A DNA stretch of 64,000 nt from JAVBRD01 sp031548365 (GCA_031548365.1 JAVBRD010000014.1:25579-89578); one strand, 5' to 3'. Shown: positions 26,062 to 34,992, counted from the first letter of the stretch. Program-made: numbers and translations. The notes: generated by a model not told the origin, from the letters alone.

Positions 26062-27139
26062 AGCGGAAGAGCACCACATCGCCGTCCTTGAAAACGTACT
26101 CCTTGCCTTCGGAGCGGTAGAGTCCCTTTTCCTTGCACGCGGCGATGGATCCGAGCTCGGATAGCGTCTCAAACGGCACGATTTCCGCGCGGATGAAGCC
26201 CTTCTCAAAATCGGTGTGGATGCGGCCCGCAGCCTGCGGCGCTTTCCAGCCATTGCGAATCGTCCATGCGCGCACTTCCTTGGGCCCTGCGGTCAGGAAC
26301 GAAATCAGCCCCAGCGTCTTGTAGCCCGCGGTCACGATGCGGTCCAGCCCGGATTCCTCAAGGCCCATTTCCTTGAGGAATTCGGCTTTTTCTGCGGGTT
26401 CCAGCCCGGCAACCTCTTCCTCAAAGCGCGCGCAGATCACCAGCACCTCCGCGCCTTGCTCGGTGGCCAGCGCTTTGACGCGCTCCACGTGCGGATTGGG
26501 CTTGCCTATATCGGTTTCGCCGATGTTGGCCGCGTAAAGCACGGGCTTGGTCGTGAGCAGGAACAGCCCGTTGGCGATCGGCTGCTCAATGTCGTCGAAA
26601 CCGGCCGAGCGCGCCGGTTTCCCCGCCTCGAGCCTGGCCATGATTTTTTCCATGACATCGGCCTCGAGCGCAGCCGCTTTGTCGCCCGCCTGTCCCGCTT
26701 TGCGTTTGGGAGCGATGCGCCGCTCGAGCGACTCCATGTCGGCCAGGATCAGCTCAAGCTCGATTGTCTCTATATCGCGCACAGGGTCGATCGAGCCTTC
26801 AACGTGCACGATGTTCTCATCCTCAAAGCAGCGCACCACGTGGACGATCGCGTCCACTTGCCGTATGTGCGAGAGGAACTTGTTCCCCAGGCCTTCGCCT
26901 TTGCTCGCGCCCTTAACCAGCCCCGCGATGTCAACAAATTCGAGCAGCGTGGGCGTGATCTTTTCGGGATTGTACATCTCCGCGAGCCTGTCCAGGCGCG
27001 CGTCGGGGACAGGCACGACACCCGTGTTGGGTTCTATGGTGCAAAAAGGGTAATTCGCGGCCTCCGCGCCCGCGCGCGTGATCGCGTTGAACAGCGTGGA
27101 CTTGCCCACGTTGGGCAGACCGACGACACCGAGTTTCAT
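26051..27139 (-). CDS. ychF: Redox-regulated ATPase YchF
   Basis: A 362-aa Obg-family P-loop protein that prefers ATP. G1 is GLPNVGKST (7-15), followed by FVDIAGLVKGASKGEGLG (G3/switch II), the altered G4 NIGE in place of NKxD that explains ATP preference, a coiled-coil arm, and a C-terminal TGS domain beginning near LISFLTAGPKEVRAW. It binds ribosomes and is linked to stress and redox responses. GAGGAG precedes the ATG. Nothing recognisable lies in the 150 bases upstream. Confidence 0.98.
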   Translation of the reverse strand: MKLGVVGLPNVGKSTLFNAITRAGAEAANYPFCTIEPNTGVVPVPDARLDRLAEMYNPEKITPTLLEFVDIAGLVKGASKGEGLGNKFLSHIRQVDAIVHVVRCFEDENIVHVEGSIDPVRDIETIELELILADMESLERRIAPKRKAGQAGDKAAALEADVMEKIMARLEAGKPARSAGFDDIEQPIANGLFLLTTKPVLYAANIGETDIGKPNPHVERVKALATEQGAEVLVICARFEEEVAGLEPAEKAEFLKEMGLEESGLDRIVTAGYKTLGLISFLTAGPKEVRAWTIRNGWKAPQAAGRIHTDFEKGFIRAEIVPFETLSELGSIAACKEKGLYRSEGKEYVFKDGDVVLFRFNV

Positions 27140-27289
27140 GCGTCAGCTCCTCTACATCATCTAAAAGTATTCGCTGCGGGCCGCTCAAATCCTTTCGTTT
27201 CCGGGCGGCCGGGGGAGGGCGTCGCGCCGTCTAGTCCGGCGGTCGAATCGGCCGCGCGCACTTACTGCAACGCCATAAATGAAGCGCTG

Positions 27290-27973
27290 TCACAGCATCA
27301 GCTCATAACCCACCGTGGTTTCGGGGCGTTCCAGCTCGTAGTTAAACCCGAGATGCACCGTCACGTTATAGCCTTCGAACTCAAACGTCGCGCTCAGGTA
27401 TCCTTCGTCGGCGACGATCGCGCTCTCCATCTCCGCGTCGGGCGGAATGCTCGCCTCAGCCTCGTGCTCGTCCGCGTGCTCCTCGCCGTAGTGGTAAAAG
27501 CTCATCTCCGCCTCCATGCCGTGCTGCGCCTTCAGATCCGCGACGAGAGCGTCGAACCGCCGCTTGTGCGCGGCGTACGTCTGATCGCCTTCCTCGAAAA
27601 ACACGCCGCAAAAATTCAGCCTACCCTCGATGAAGTAATAGTACACCGTCGCCTGCTCTCCGAACAGCGTATCGCTGAAATACAGCTCGTCCTGCGTCAC
27701 TTCGGTCTGCGGGGTGCCCTGACGCGCCTTGACCTCATCCATCGTCATGCCGAAGCGCACGCCGTTGACCAACACTTCCTTGGTCAGCGTTGCGGGATCC
27801 ACCATCGACCAAAAACTCTCATATCCAACCGCGTCGTCATCGGGCGCGCCTTCGGGGATCGTCCCGAAAAGCGCGGAGACAACAAGCGCAACGGTGAACA
27901 GCGCCACAAGAACAGCGCCCGACCACACGCGAATGCGGTTGCCAGGATCCCGCAAAAATGCCGATGGGTTCAT
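27290..27973 (-). CDS. Membrane-anchored hypothetical protein
   Basis: A 227-aa protein with a short cytoplasmic start, one transmembrane helix (about 17-39, VWSGAVLVALFTVALVVSALF) and an acidic extracytoplasmic domain. The region VNGVRFGMTMDEVKARQG resembles the SmpA/OmlA-like motif (F-G-M-t-x-d-E-V) seen in small periplasmic domains. A histidine- and glutamate-rich stretch (HYGEEHADEHEAEA) could bind metal. No family assigned. The next gene upstream is the pseudouridine synthase, which ends three bases before its ATG, so the two are coupled. Confidence 0.8.
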   Translation of the reverse strand: MNPSAFLRDPGNRIRVWSGAVLVALFTVALVVSALFGTIPEGAPDDDAVGYESFWSMVDPATLTKEVLVNGVRFGMTMDEVKARQGTPQTEVTQDELYFSDTLFGEQATVYYYFIEGRLNFCGVFFEEGDQTYAAHKRRFDALVADLKAQHGMEAEMSFYHYGEEHADEHEAEASIPPDAEMESAIVADEGYLSATFEFEGYNVTVHLGFNYELERPETTVGYELML

Positions 27974-27976
27974 GGA

Positions 27977-28657
27977 TCATTCCTCCTTGCCCGTCAGGGC
28001 GCGCCAGGGATGGGCGTCGGGCGGCTTGCTGGTGAGCTCGATTCTCTCCCTGAGCGTCGGGTGCTCAAACTCAAGCCTCACCGCCCAGAGCGCGATGTCC
28101 GCGCCCGACCGCGCCCGGCCGTACCGCGCGTCCGCCCAAATTGCGTGCCCGCGCGACGCGAACTGCACGCGGATCTGATGCGCGCGCCCCGTGACGAGCG
28201 CTACCCGCACCAGCGCGAACCCGCCCGCGCACGCGAGTTTCTCAAACGAAAGCTCGGCGTATTTTGCGCCCGGCGTCACCGCGCTCACGACACGGACATT
28301 GTTTTCATCGTCCTTGAGCAGGTGGTCAGTCAGGATGCCCGCGGACGGGAGCGCGCCGCCATTTTCCACGACAGCGAGGTATTCTTTTGTGAGCGACCGC
28401 TCACTGACCTGCGCGGAAAGCCGCGCCGCCGCCTTGGACGTCCGCGCGAAAACCATGGCACCGCCCACGGGCCTGTCCAGCCGGTGGACAAGACCGATGT
28501 ACACATCGCCCGGTTTCGCGTATTTTTCCTTGACGTACACCTTGAGGATCGTGAGCATGTCGGGCGCGCCGGAAGCATCCGCTTGCGAAAGCACGCCCGG
28601 GGGCTTGACCGCGGCGATGACATGGTTGTCCTCGTATAGGATCGTCAGCGATTTCAT
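27977..28657 (-). CDS. RluA-family pseudouridine synthase
   Basis: A 226-aa RNA pseudouridine synthase without an S4 domain. The catalytic motif is GLVHRLDRPVGG (Asp in HRLDRP), preceded by ILYEDNHVIAAVKPPGVLSQ and followed by TGRAHQIRVQFASRGHAI. The short form suits tRNA or rRNA-modifying members; the target site is unknown. AAGGAG precedes ATG 28657, and the long upstream open frame is a shadow of the next gene. Its stop is three bases from the following gene. Confidence 0.94.
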   Translation of the reverse strand: MKSLTILYEDNHVIAAVKPPGVLSQADASGAPDMLTILKVYVKEKYAKPGDVYIGLVHRLDRPVGGAMVFARTSKAAARLSAQVSERSLTKEYLAVVENGGALPSAGILTDHLLKDDENNVRVVSAVTPGAKYAELSFEKLACAGGFALVRVALVTGRAHQIRVQFASRGHAIWADARYGRARSGADIALWAVRLEFEHPTLRERIELTSKPPDAHPWRALTGKEE

Positions 28658-28718
28658 GTTCTCCTTTTCCGCAAGGGAGCCAACGGCTGCTTCGACCGAA
28701 CCGGCAGGCCTGCCGAGG

Positions 28719-29582
28719 TTATGCTTTCGCCGTCCAGCGCCCCGTCGCGCCGCAGGGCAAAACGCCGCCGGTTTCCACAGGCAAAACGATTTCATCGGCC
28801 TGAATGTGACCGCCCCGCGATCGCGCCACACACGCCAGCAGAAGCTGGTGGAGCACGGCGGGCTGAAGGCCGGTTGTGTAAGCGTTGATGATGAAAAACA
28901 GCGGGGTGTCCGACAGGAGCGCGGCGCATGCGGTCACAAGCCCGTAAATCTCCTTTTCAAGCTTCCACACCTGCCCGTCCGGGCCGCGCCCGTAGCTGGG
29001 CGGGTCCATGAGGATGGCATCGTAGCGGTGTCCGCGCCGCGCCTCCCGCTCGACGAACTTAAGAGCGTCGTCCACGATCCAGCGCACGGGGCGGTCGGCG
29101 AGCTTCGAAGAGGCGAGGTTGTCCTTCCCCCACTGCACCATGCCCTTGGCGGCGTCCACGTGCGTGACCTCCGCGCCAGCGCACGCGCACGCGAGCGTGG
29201 CGCCCCCGGTGTATCCGAACAGGTTGAGCACGGAGATTTTGCGACCCGCGCCGCGAATCAGACCGGACATCATGTCCCAGTTGGCGGCTTGCTCCGGGAA
29301 AAGCCCGGTGTGCTTAAAGCCTGTGGGGCGCACGACGAACGTCAGCTCGCCATAGCGCACGCGCCACGACTCAGGCAGATCGCGCGCGTACGACCACGCG
29401 CCGCCTCCGCTCTCGCTTCGGGTGTACCGCGCCATGGCGCGGTTCCAGAGCGCGGGGTCGCTCGCGGGCCAGATCACCTGCGGGTCGGGCCTCAAAAGGA
29501 CGATGTCGCCCCAGCGCTCGAGTTTGTGACCGTCTCCCGTGTCCAGCACGGCGTAATCCCGCCAGCCTTCCGCGATGATCAT
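28719..29582 (-). CDS. Class I SAM-dependent rRNA methyltransferase, RlmI-like
   Basis: A 287-aa Rossmann methyltransferase with SAM motif I VLNLFGYTGGATL (about 118-130), acidic motif HVDAAKGMVQW, and catalytic DPPSYGRGP, characteristic of the RlmI/RlmK cytosine-C5/RNA group. It lacks the N-terminal PUA domain of RlmI, as is usual in the short family (PF10672-like). GGAGGAGG lies about eight bases before ATG 29582. It follows uvrC by 16 bases on the same strand, so it may belong to the cysE-cysS-uvrC unit. Confidence 0.9.
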   Translation of the reverse strand: MIIAEGWRDYAVLDTGDGHKLERWGDIVLLRPDPQVIWPASDPALWNRAMARYTRSESGGGAWSYARDLPESWRVRYGELTFVVRPTGFKHTGLFPEQAANWDMMSGLIRGAGRKISVLNLFGYTGGATLACACAGAEVTHVDAAKGMVQWGKDNLASSKLADRPVRWIVDDALKFVEREARRGHRYDAILMDPPSYGRGPDGQVWKLEKEIYGLVTACAALLSDTPLFFIINAYTTGLQPAVLHQLLLACVARSRGGHIQADEIVLPVETGGVLPCGATGRWTAKA

Positions 29583-29598
29583 GGGACATCCTCCTCCC

Positions 29599-31839
29599 CT
29601 ATGGCTCCTGCGTCTTGGTTTCCCACAGGATGGCGCGGCATTTTTTCGCGCCGAGACGTTTCATCGCCTCGAAGCGGTGGTTGCCGTCATTGAGCGTGAG
29701 CGCGCCGTCCTCGCCGCGATAGACGATGAGGGGAGGCATGTCCCACCCACCTGCCTGTATGCGTGCCGTGATCATCGCGATGCGCTTCTCAAACGACGCC
29801 TCATCCACACGAAACCGCATGCTCTCTTCGGGCCCGCAGCAGCGCGTGAGCTTTTTGACCGGTATCTCCACCGGACCGGAGTACGCCCGCGGCGCAAGCC
29901 TCAGGCCTTCAGAGAAGGGCACATTTCCTCCTTCGCCGGTGAGGAACGCGTGCACCCATTCCTCGAGGCGGCCGGTCACGGAAAACACAACGGCGGAACT
30001 GAGCGTTGGGGCATAATCGGGGTGGAAGTGCGCGTAAACGGTCTCGGCGGTGCGCTTATCCACGCCTTCAACCGCTGAAAGCTCCTCAAGTGTAGCCTGC
30101 GAGACGCGCGCCATCGTGCGGAATTTTGACAAGAGCGCAGCTCGCCTGCGCGGCCCCACGCCTTCGATGATTTCAAGCTTGGATTTAACGCTCTCCTTGC
30201 CTCGCAGATTGCGGTGGTGCGTGATGCCGAAACGGTGAGCCTCGTCGCGCACGCGCTGTATCATGTGGAGCGCATCGGAGTGGCGGTCGAGCACGATGGG
30301 CGTTTCTCGGTTTTCCACGTAGATCTCTTCGTATTTTTCCGCGAGACCGAACATCGGAATGTCAAAGCCCTGAGAGCGCATCGCCTCCAAAGCCATTTTG
30401 AGCTGCTGAGGCCCGCCGTCGATAAGCACAAGGTCGGGTTTTGCGCCAAACCGCGCGTCGCCCTCCGCGAGGTGGCGAAAGCGGCGCGAAACCACCTCAT
30501 GGATTGAGCGGAAGTCGTCCGCGCCCTCCACGGTTTTGATGCGGAAATGCCTGTAGTCCGATGGCTTTGGCGCACCGTCTTCGCAGACCACCATGGCGGC
30601 CACAGAGAGCGATCCCTGCGTGTTGGAGATATCGTATCCTTCGATGCGCCGGGGAAGCGCGCAAAGGCCCAGCGCGTCCCTTAACTCCCGCATCGCGCCC
30701 GATGTACGCCGCTCCACGCGCTCTTTGTCGGTGACGTGCTTGATGAGCGCGTCGCCCGCGTTTTTTTCGGCCATGTCCAGCATTTTGCGTTTGTCCCCGC
30801 GTTGAGGGACGCTCATACGCACGCGCGCGCCCTTCTTCTGCGAAAGCAGCTCAAAGAGCACGTCCGCGTCGGCGGGGGGCGTCGCCAGCATGATGTTGGG
30901 GGGGAGAAACGCCGCCTCGTCGTAGAACTGCAGGATGAACTCCTGAAGGAGCGTCTCTTCCGGCTCGTCCGCCGCGCGCTCCAGCAGGTAGTGCTCCGCG
31001 CCGATGAGCTTACCGTCGCGAATGAACAGGACCTCGACCATCGCGTCTCCCGCGGATTCTTTTTCGCGCGCGGCGGCGATCACGTCCACATCACTCTGCT
31101 GAACCGACACAACCTTTTGCTTTTCCTCGAGCGCGCGCACAGCCGATATTTGATCGCGGATCAGCGCCGCGCGCTCAAACTTGAGGTTCTTCGCGGCGCT
31201 CTTCATTTCCTCTTCCAAGAGACCGATCAGCTTTTCACGCCCGCCCGAGAGGAAGGCGAGCAGTTCCTTCACTTTGGACGCGTACTGTTCGGGCGCGATG
31301 TCCCCTCTGCACGGCGCGATGCATTTCCCCGTTTCAAACTGTATGCACGGCCTGCCGGGCGTCTTGCGCGGCAGCGGCTGCTTGCAGATGCGCAGGGGGT
31401 AAACCTTGCGCGCAACCTCCATAACCTCGCGCACCAGCGTCGCGCCCTGATACGGCCCGAAGTATTTCGACTCCGGCTCCTCAATCTTGCGCGCGAGCAG
31501 CATGCGCGGGTATGGCTCCTCCTGCGTTACGCGGATGTAGGGATACGCTTTGTCGTCCTTAAGCAGAATGTTGTACCACGGCTGGTGACGCTTGATGAGC
31601 GTGTTTTCAAGGATAAGCGCTTCAAGCTCGGTGTCGCACAGGATGATCTCAAAGTCGTCGACTTTGTCCACCATCGCGCGCACCTTCATGGTGTGGTCGG
31701 CGGAGAACTGAAAGTACGAGCGAACCCTGTTCTTGAGATTCTTCGCTTTTCCGACATAGATGATCTCGCCCTTGTTTTTCATCTGATAAACGCCGGGCGA
31801 ATCGGGGAGCATTTTGATTTTTTGCGCCAAATCCGGCAT
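29599..31839 (-). CDS. uvrC: Excinuclease ABC subunit UvrC with C-terminal ParB/sulfiredoxin-like domain
   Basis: A 746-aa protein, well over 100 residues longer than usual. Residues 1-606 are a complete UvrC: GIY-YIG nuclease (about 14-92, SPGVYQMKNKGEIIYVGKAK), Fe-S-type cysteines C152, C165, C173 and C177, UVR motif (about 205-240), RNase-H-like nuclease (GYDISNTQGS at 401-410; DLVLIDGGPQQ at 469-479), and helix-hairpin-helix (about 555-605). Residues 607-746 (DNA 29602-30021) form an extra domain with RCCGPEE (667-673) and GGWDMPPLIVY...LNDGNHRFEAMKRLG, a ParB/Srx-type nuclease or nucleotide-binding fold known as a stand-alone protein in Clostridia. No ribosome site precedes the extra domain. 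It overlaps cysS by one base (TAATG). Confidence 0.95.
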   Translation of the reverse strand: MPDLAQKIKMLPDSPGVYQMKNKGEIIYVGKAKNLKNRVRSYFQFSADHTMKVRAMVDKVDDFEIILCDTELEALILENTLIKRHQPWYNILLKDDKAYPYIRVTQEEPYPRMLLARKIEEPESKYFGPYQGATLVREVMEVARKVYPLRICKQPLPRKTPGRPCIQFETGKCIAPCRGDIAPEQYASKVKELLAFLSGGREKLIGLLEEEMKSAAKNLKFERAALIRDQISAVRALEEKQKVVSVQQSDVDVIAAAREKESAGDAMVEVLFIRDGKLIGAEHYLLERAADEPEETLLQEFILQFYDEAAFLPPNIMLATPPADADVLFELLSQKKGARVRMSVPQRGDKRKMLDMAEKNAGDALIKHVTDKERVERRTSGAMRELRDALGLCALPRRIEGYDISNTQGSLSVAAMVVCEDGAPKPSDYRHFRIKTVEGADDFRSIHEVVSRRFRHLAEGDARFGAKPDLVLIDGGPQQLKMALEAMRSQGFDIPMFGLAEKYEEIYVENRETPIVLDRHSDALHMIQRVRDEAHRFGITHHRNLRGKESVKSKLEIIEGVGPRRRAALLSKFRTMARVSQATLEELSAVEGVDKRTAETVYAHFHPDYAPTLSSAVVFSVTGRLEEWVHAFLTGEGGNVPFSEGLRLAPRAYSGPVEIPVKKLTRCCGPEESMRFRVDEASFEKRIAMITARIQAGGWDMPPLIVYRGEDGALTLNDGNHRFEAMKRLGAKKCRAILWETKTQEP

Positions 31840-33242
31840 TACAGCCTCCTGAGCTTGGGTCCGCTGGGCGTGTCCTCCACGCTGTAGCCAAGATCGGCGA
31901 TCGCAGCGCGCAGCCTGTCGGCTTCCGCCCAGTTCTTGGCCTTGCGCGCTTCCACACGCTCAATCGCGAGCGCTTCAGCACGCGGATCCGTTTCGTCCGC
32001 GGGTTTTGCCAACACGCCCAGCACGCCGGACAACTCGAGTAAGAGATCCAGCGAGGCCTTGGCGCACGTTCTTGATCTCTCCGCACTTAGGAACGAGTTG
32101 GCGTCGCGCACGAAATCGTAGAGCTCGCCCAGCGCCTGCGCGGTGTTCAGGTCGTCGTCCATCGCCTCGATGAACGCCTCGCGCACCTTGGCAAGCGAAG
32201 CGATGAACGCGCCGTCCGCGCCATCGGGCGCGCGGTCGGCGGCTTTATCAGCCAGGAACGCGAAACTGTCGCGCGCGGTTCTGAGCCGTTCGTGCGCGGA
32301 AACCGCACCCTCGACCAGGTCGCGCGAGAAGTTGACAGGGCTTCTATAGTGCGCGGAGAGAAAGAACAGCCGCACGGCTTCCATGTCGTACTGCCCCGCG
32401 ATGTCGCGGACGGTGAAGAAGTTTTTTTCCGATTTGGACATTTTGCGGTTATCAATATTCAGAAAGCCCGTGTGCATCCAGTAGCGCGCGAGCGGTTTTC
32501 CCGTCGCGCAGCATGACTGCGCCAGTTCGTTTTCGTGGTGCGGGAAAACAAGGTCTTCGCCCCCGGTGTGGATGTCGAACGTCTCTCCGAGATACTTCAT
32601 GCTCATCGCCGAGCACTCGATGTGCCAGCCGGGGCGTCCCCGCCCAAACGGCGAATCCCACGCGGGCTCGCCCGGCTTTTCCGCCTTCCAAAGCGCGAAA
32701 TCGGCGGGATGTTTTTTGTCTTCGTCCACGTCCACGCGCGCGCCCGCCTCAAGCTCCTCGAGGTTGCGGCCGGACAGCTCGCCGTAGCGCTTGTCCGAGC
32801 TCGTGTCGAAATACACGCCGTCCGCCGTAACGTACGCGTGTCCGCGGGAGATAAGCGTCTCAATGAGCGCGATCATCTCCGCGATGTGCTCGGTCGCGCG
32901 CGGGGAAATGTTCGCGGGCATGATGCCCAGCGTGGCCGCGTCCTGCTTATATGCGGCAATGAACCGCTCCGCAAGCTCCGCGACCGTGATGCCCTCGCGA
33001 TTGGCGCGCTGGATCATCTTGTCGTCAACATCCGTGAAGTTCTGCACCAGCGTCACCTTGTACCCGCGGTACGCGAGATAACGCCGCAAGAGGTCAAACA
33101 GCAGAAACGAGCGGCCGTTGCCGATGTGAAAAAAATCGTAAACCGTGGGCCCGCACGCGTAAATGCGCGCCTCCCCCGCGTGGACAGGCACAAATTCTTC
33201 TTTCTTTCTGGAGAGCGTGTTATAGATGAGCAAGTCCGTCAT
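31839..33242 (-). CDS. cysS: Cysteine--tRNA ligase
   Basis: A 467-aa class I synthetase charging tRNA-Cys. HIGH appears as FFHIGNGRS, the zinc site includes YACGPTVYD and the CSAMSMKYLG region with HHENE, and KMSKS is in NRKMSKSEK. The C-terminal anticodon-binding domain ends with VEDTPSGPKLRR. ATG 33242 is preceded by AAAGGAAGG; longer in-frame options lack a site. Its start overlaps the cysE end by 23 bases, the common cysE-cysS arrangement of Firmicutes, here under one T-box leader. Confidence 0.98.
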   Translation of the reverse strand: MTDLLIYNTLSRKKEEFVPVHAGEARIYACGPTVYDFFHIGNGRSFLLFDLLRRYLAYRGYKVTLVQNFTDVDDKMIQRANREGITVAELAERFIAAYKQDAATLGIMPANISPRATEHIAEMIALIETLISRGHAYVTADGVYFDTSSDKRYGELSGRNLEELEAGARVDVDEDKKHPADFALWKAEKPGEPAWDSPFGRGRPGWHIECSAMSMKYLGETFDIHTGGEDLVFPHHENELAQSCCATGKPLARYWMHTGFLNIDNRKMSKSEKNFFTVRDIAGQYDMEAVRLFFLSAHYRSPVNFSRDLVEGAVSAHERLRTARDSFAFLADKAADRAPDGADGAFIASLAKVREAFIEAMDDDLNTAQALGELYDFVRDANSFLSAERSRTCAKASLDLLLELSGVLGVLAKPADETDPRAEALAIERVEARKAKNWAEADRLRAAIADLGYSVEDTPSGPKLRRL

Positions 33243-33942
33243 CCTTCCTTTCATTTCGCGGACAATCCATGGTTTCCCTGTTCTCACACGCGAGGCAGCT
33301 CTCGCCCTCCCCCGTGCGCCGAATACATTGTTCCAGCTGCTCGATCCGCGCCCCGAGACGCTCCAGCGCTTCTTTGACCGGATCGGGCATGTGCACATGA
33401 TCCAGGTCGATTGCGTCCACCCGCTGCCCATCGCGCCTCACGATCCGCCCCGGATTGCCCACGACCGTACAGCGTTCGGGCACTTCCTTGAGCACGACCG
33501 CGCCCGCGCCGATCTTTGCGTCGTCCCCAACTGTGAACGGCCCGAGAATTTTTGCTCCCGATCCCACCACCACGCGGTCGCCCAGCGTGGGGTGCCGCTT
33601 GCCCGTATCCTTCCCGGTTCCGCCCAGCGTGACCCCCTGGTAGAGCGTTACATCGCGCCCGAGCACCGACGTTTCCCCTATGACCACCCCGCTGCCGTGA
33701 TCAATGAACAACCCCGGGCCAATGGCCGCGCCCGGATGGATCTCGATGCCCGTCACAAACCGTGAAAACTGCGAAAGCACGCGCGCGAGCAGCTTGAGAT
33801 GATGACGCCAGAGCGCGTTCGCCATTCGGTGAAAAAGATTTGCCCAGAAGCTCGGGTAACACAGCATGACCTCCAGCGCGTTGCGCGCGGCGGGGTCTCG
33901 TGTTAAGATGGCCTTAACGTCGTAAGAAAACCTGCCGGACAT
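33220..33942 (-). CDS. cysE: Serine O-acetyltransferase
   Basis: A 240-aa left-handed beta-helix acetyltransferase that makes O-acetylserine, the first step of cysteine synthesis. Hexapeptide repeats run from EIHPGAAIGPGLFIDHGSGVVIG onward, with the catalytic His/Asp region and GNPGRIV at the end of the helix. The C-terminal extension contains CLACENRETMDC, a small cysteine cluster. GAGGTG lies seven bases before ATG 33942. It is led by a T-box, so cysteine supply and cysteinyl-tRNA synthesis are controlled by uncharged tRNA-Cys. Confidence 0.97.
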   Translation of the reverse strand: MSGRFSYDVKAILTRDPAARNALEVMLCYPSFWANLFHRMANALWRHHLKLLARVLSQFSRFVTGIEIHPGAAIGPGLFIDHGSGVVIGETSVLGRDVTLYQGVTLGGTGKDTGKRHPTLGDRVVVGSGAKILGPFTVGDDAKIGAGAVVLKEVPERCTVVGNPGRIVRRDGQRVDAIDLDHVHMPDPVKEALERLGARIEQLEQCIRRTGEGESCLACENRETMDCPRNERKDDGLAHL

Positions 33943-33960
33943 GCGGTTCACCTCGTCTTT

Positions 33961-34177
33961 CAAAATAAAAGGCCGCCTCCCATCACAGGGACGGCGAACC
34001 GTGGTTCCACCCTGATTTGAGCAAGCGCTCCTCATGCGCGCCATATCGCGGCGCTCGCGGCGGTTTCCCGCACAGCTCACGGACGCACGCCTGTGCTTTT
34101 TCGCCCGCCCGGGATTTCAGCCGTTTTCGTCCCAGGCTCTCTGTCGGCGCACGCGCAGGTTCTTCCGATCATCGCTT
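33961..34177 (-). ncRNA. T-box leader of cysE-cysS (probably tRNA-Cys specific)
   Basis: On the minus strand the leader carries the AGAGAG-type Stem I element and the T-box core AGGGTGGAACCACGG (plus 33999-34013), which can pair with the tRNA acceptor end. The competing terminator GCCGTCCC...GGGAGGCGGC (plus 33971-33996) ends in TTTTATTTT just before cysE. A UGC in the 3' side of Stem I could be the specifier, in agreement with the downstream genes, but I have not folded the whole leader. Confidence 0.88.
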
Positions 34178-34183
34178 TTGATC

Positions 34184-34212
34184 ATTATATTCGCTTGCCG
34201 GGAGGCTGTCAA
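34184..34212 (-). promoter_or_regulatory. Consensus SigA promoter of the cysE T-box operon
   Basis: Minus strand: perfect TTGACA (plus 34207-34212), 17-base spacer, perfect TATAAT (plus 34184-34189). Confidence 0.85.
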
Positions 34213-34307
34213 CCGATTTGCGTCCCGCGGCCATCCCGCTTACGCGCAGCCCTGCGTGGTGCAACTTTCCAAAAACTGTGTCGTCCTAATAGAATGGAGG
34301 AATGACC

Positions 34308-34928
34308 ATGAAAAAATTTATCATCTGCGCGTGCGCGGTTGGCGCGCTCATTCTCGTGTCGTTGACCGCGTGCCAGCCGGACGCGCCTGTCGTCACCCCA
34401 TACCCCGCTACGCCGACACCCGTTATCAATACCCCTACGCCCGTTCCCATGATGACAGCAGTCCCCGCAATAACCGCGCAAGCCGCGGTTCCCGCGCCAA
34501 CGCCCATCGCCACGCCTGTTGCCGCGGCGCCGGCGACACCATCGGTCACGCCCGAACCGAGGTGGTACATCGCCATAGAGGACGGCAAGCTGGATCGCTT
34601 TACCGAGCACGACTACGCTAATCTGCCCTCTTCAACTTCGCTTGCAGCGCCAAAAGGCGAGGACATCGTGCATGAATACACAGGTGTTCTTCTCGTCGAT
34701 GTGCTCAATTATTGCGGCGTGCCAACCGGCACGGAGCTGAAAGTGAACAGCGGGAATGGCCTGACCTACAAAATCCCCGTCGAGTACGCTTCCAGCCCCA
34801 ACACCATGCTCGCGCTCACCAAGGACGGCAAACCGCTTTCGCTCGTCCCGGGTGACGTCATGCTCGTCGTCGACGATGCGCCGAAGGATCTGTGGATCGA
34901 AACGGTCGTTAAGATATCTATACCTTAA
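34308..34928 (+). CDS. Lipoprotein with a truncated sulfite-oxidase-like (SUOX) fold
   Basis: A 206-aa predicted lipoprotein: lysine start, hydrophobic helix and lipobox LTAC (lipidated Cys about 22), then a Pro/Thr/Ala-rich spacer (about 23-85) and a globular domain. The domain (EYTGVLLVDVLNYCGVP, VNSGNGLTYKIPVEYA, MLALTKDGKPLSLVPGDVMLVV) looks like the C-terminal half of a molybdopterin oxidoreductase SUOX fold without the Mo-binding half. ATG 34302 is two bases from GGAGG; ATG 34308, eight bases away, is preferred. Probably a cell-surface binding protein; function unknown. Confidence 0.8.
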   Translation: MKKFIICACAVGALILVSLTACQPDAPVVTPYPATPTPVINTPTPVPMMTAVPAITAQAAVPAPTPIATPVAAAPATPSVTPEPRWYIAIEDGKLDRFTEHDYANLPSSTSLAAPKGEDIVHEYTGVLLVDVLNYCGVPTGTELKVNSGNGLTYKIPVEYASSPNTMLALTKDGKPLSLVPGDVMLVVDDAPKDLWIETVVKISIP

Positions 34929-34992
34929 TCGCGCGCCGACAAGCGGAACGGCCAAACTTTTCACCGACCGCTGACAGTTAACACGATGCCAA

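Noticed and set aside
26216..28639. An 807-codon plus-strand open frame opposite ychF and neighbours
   Set aside because: Spans three well-identified minus-strand genes; composition and lack of motifs mark it as a shadow.
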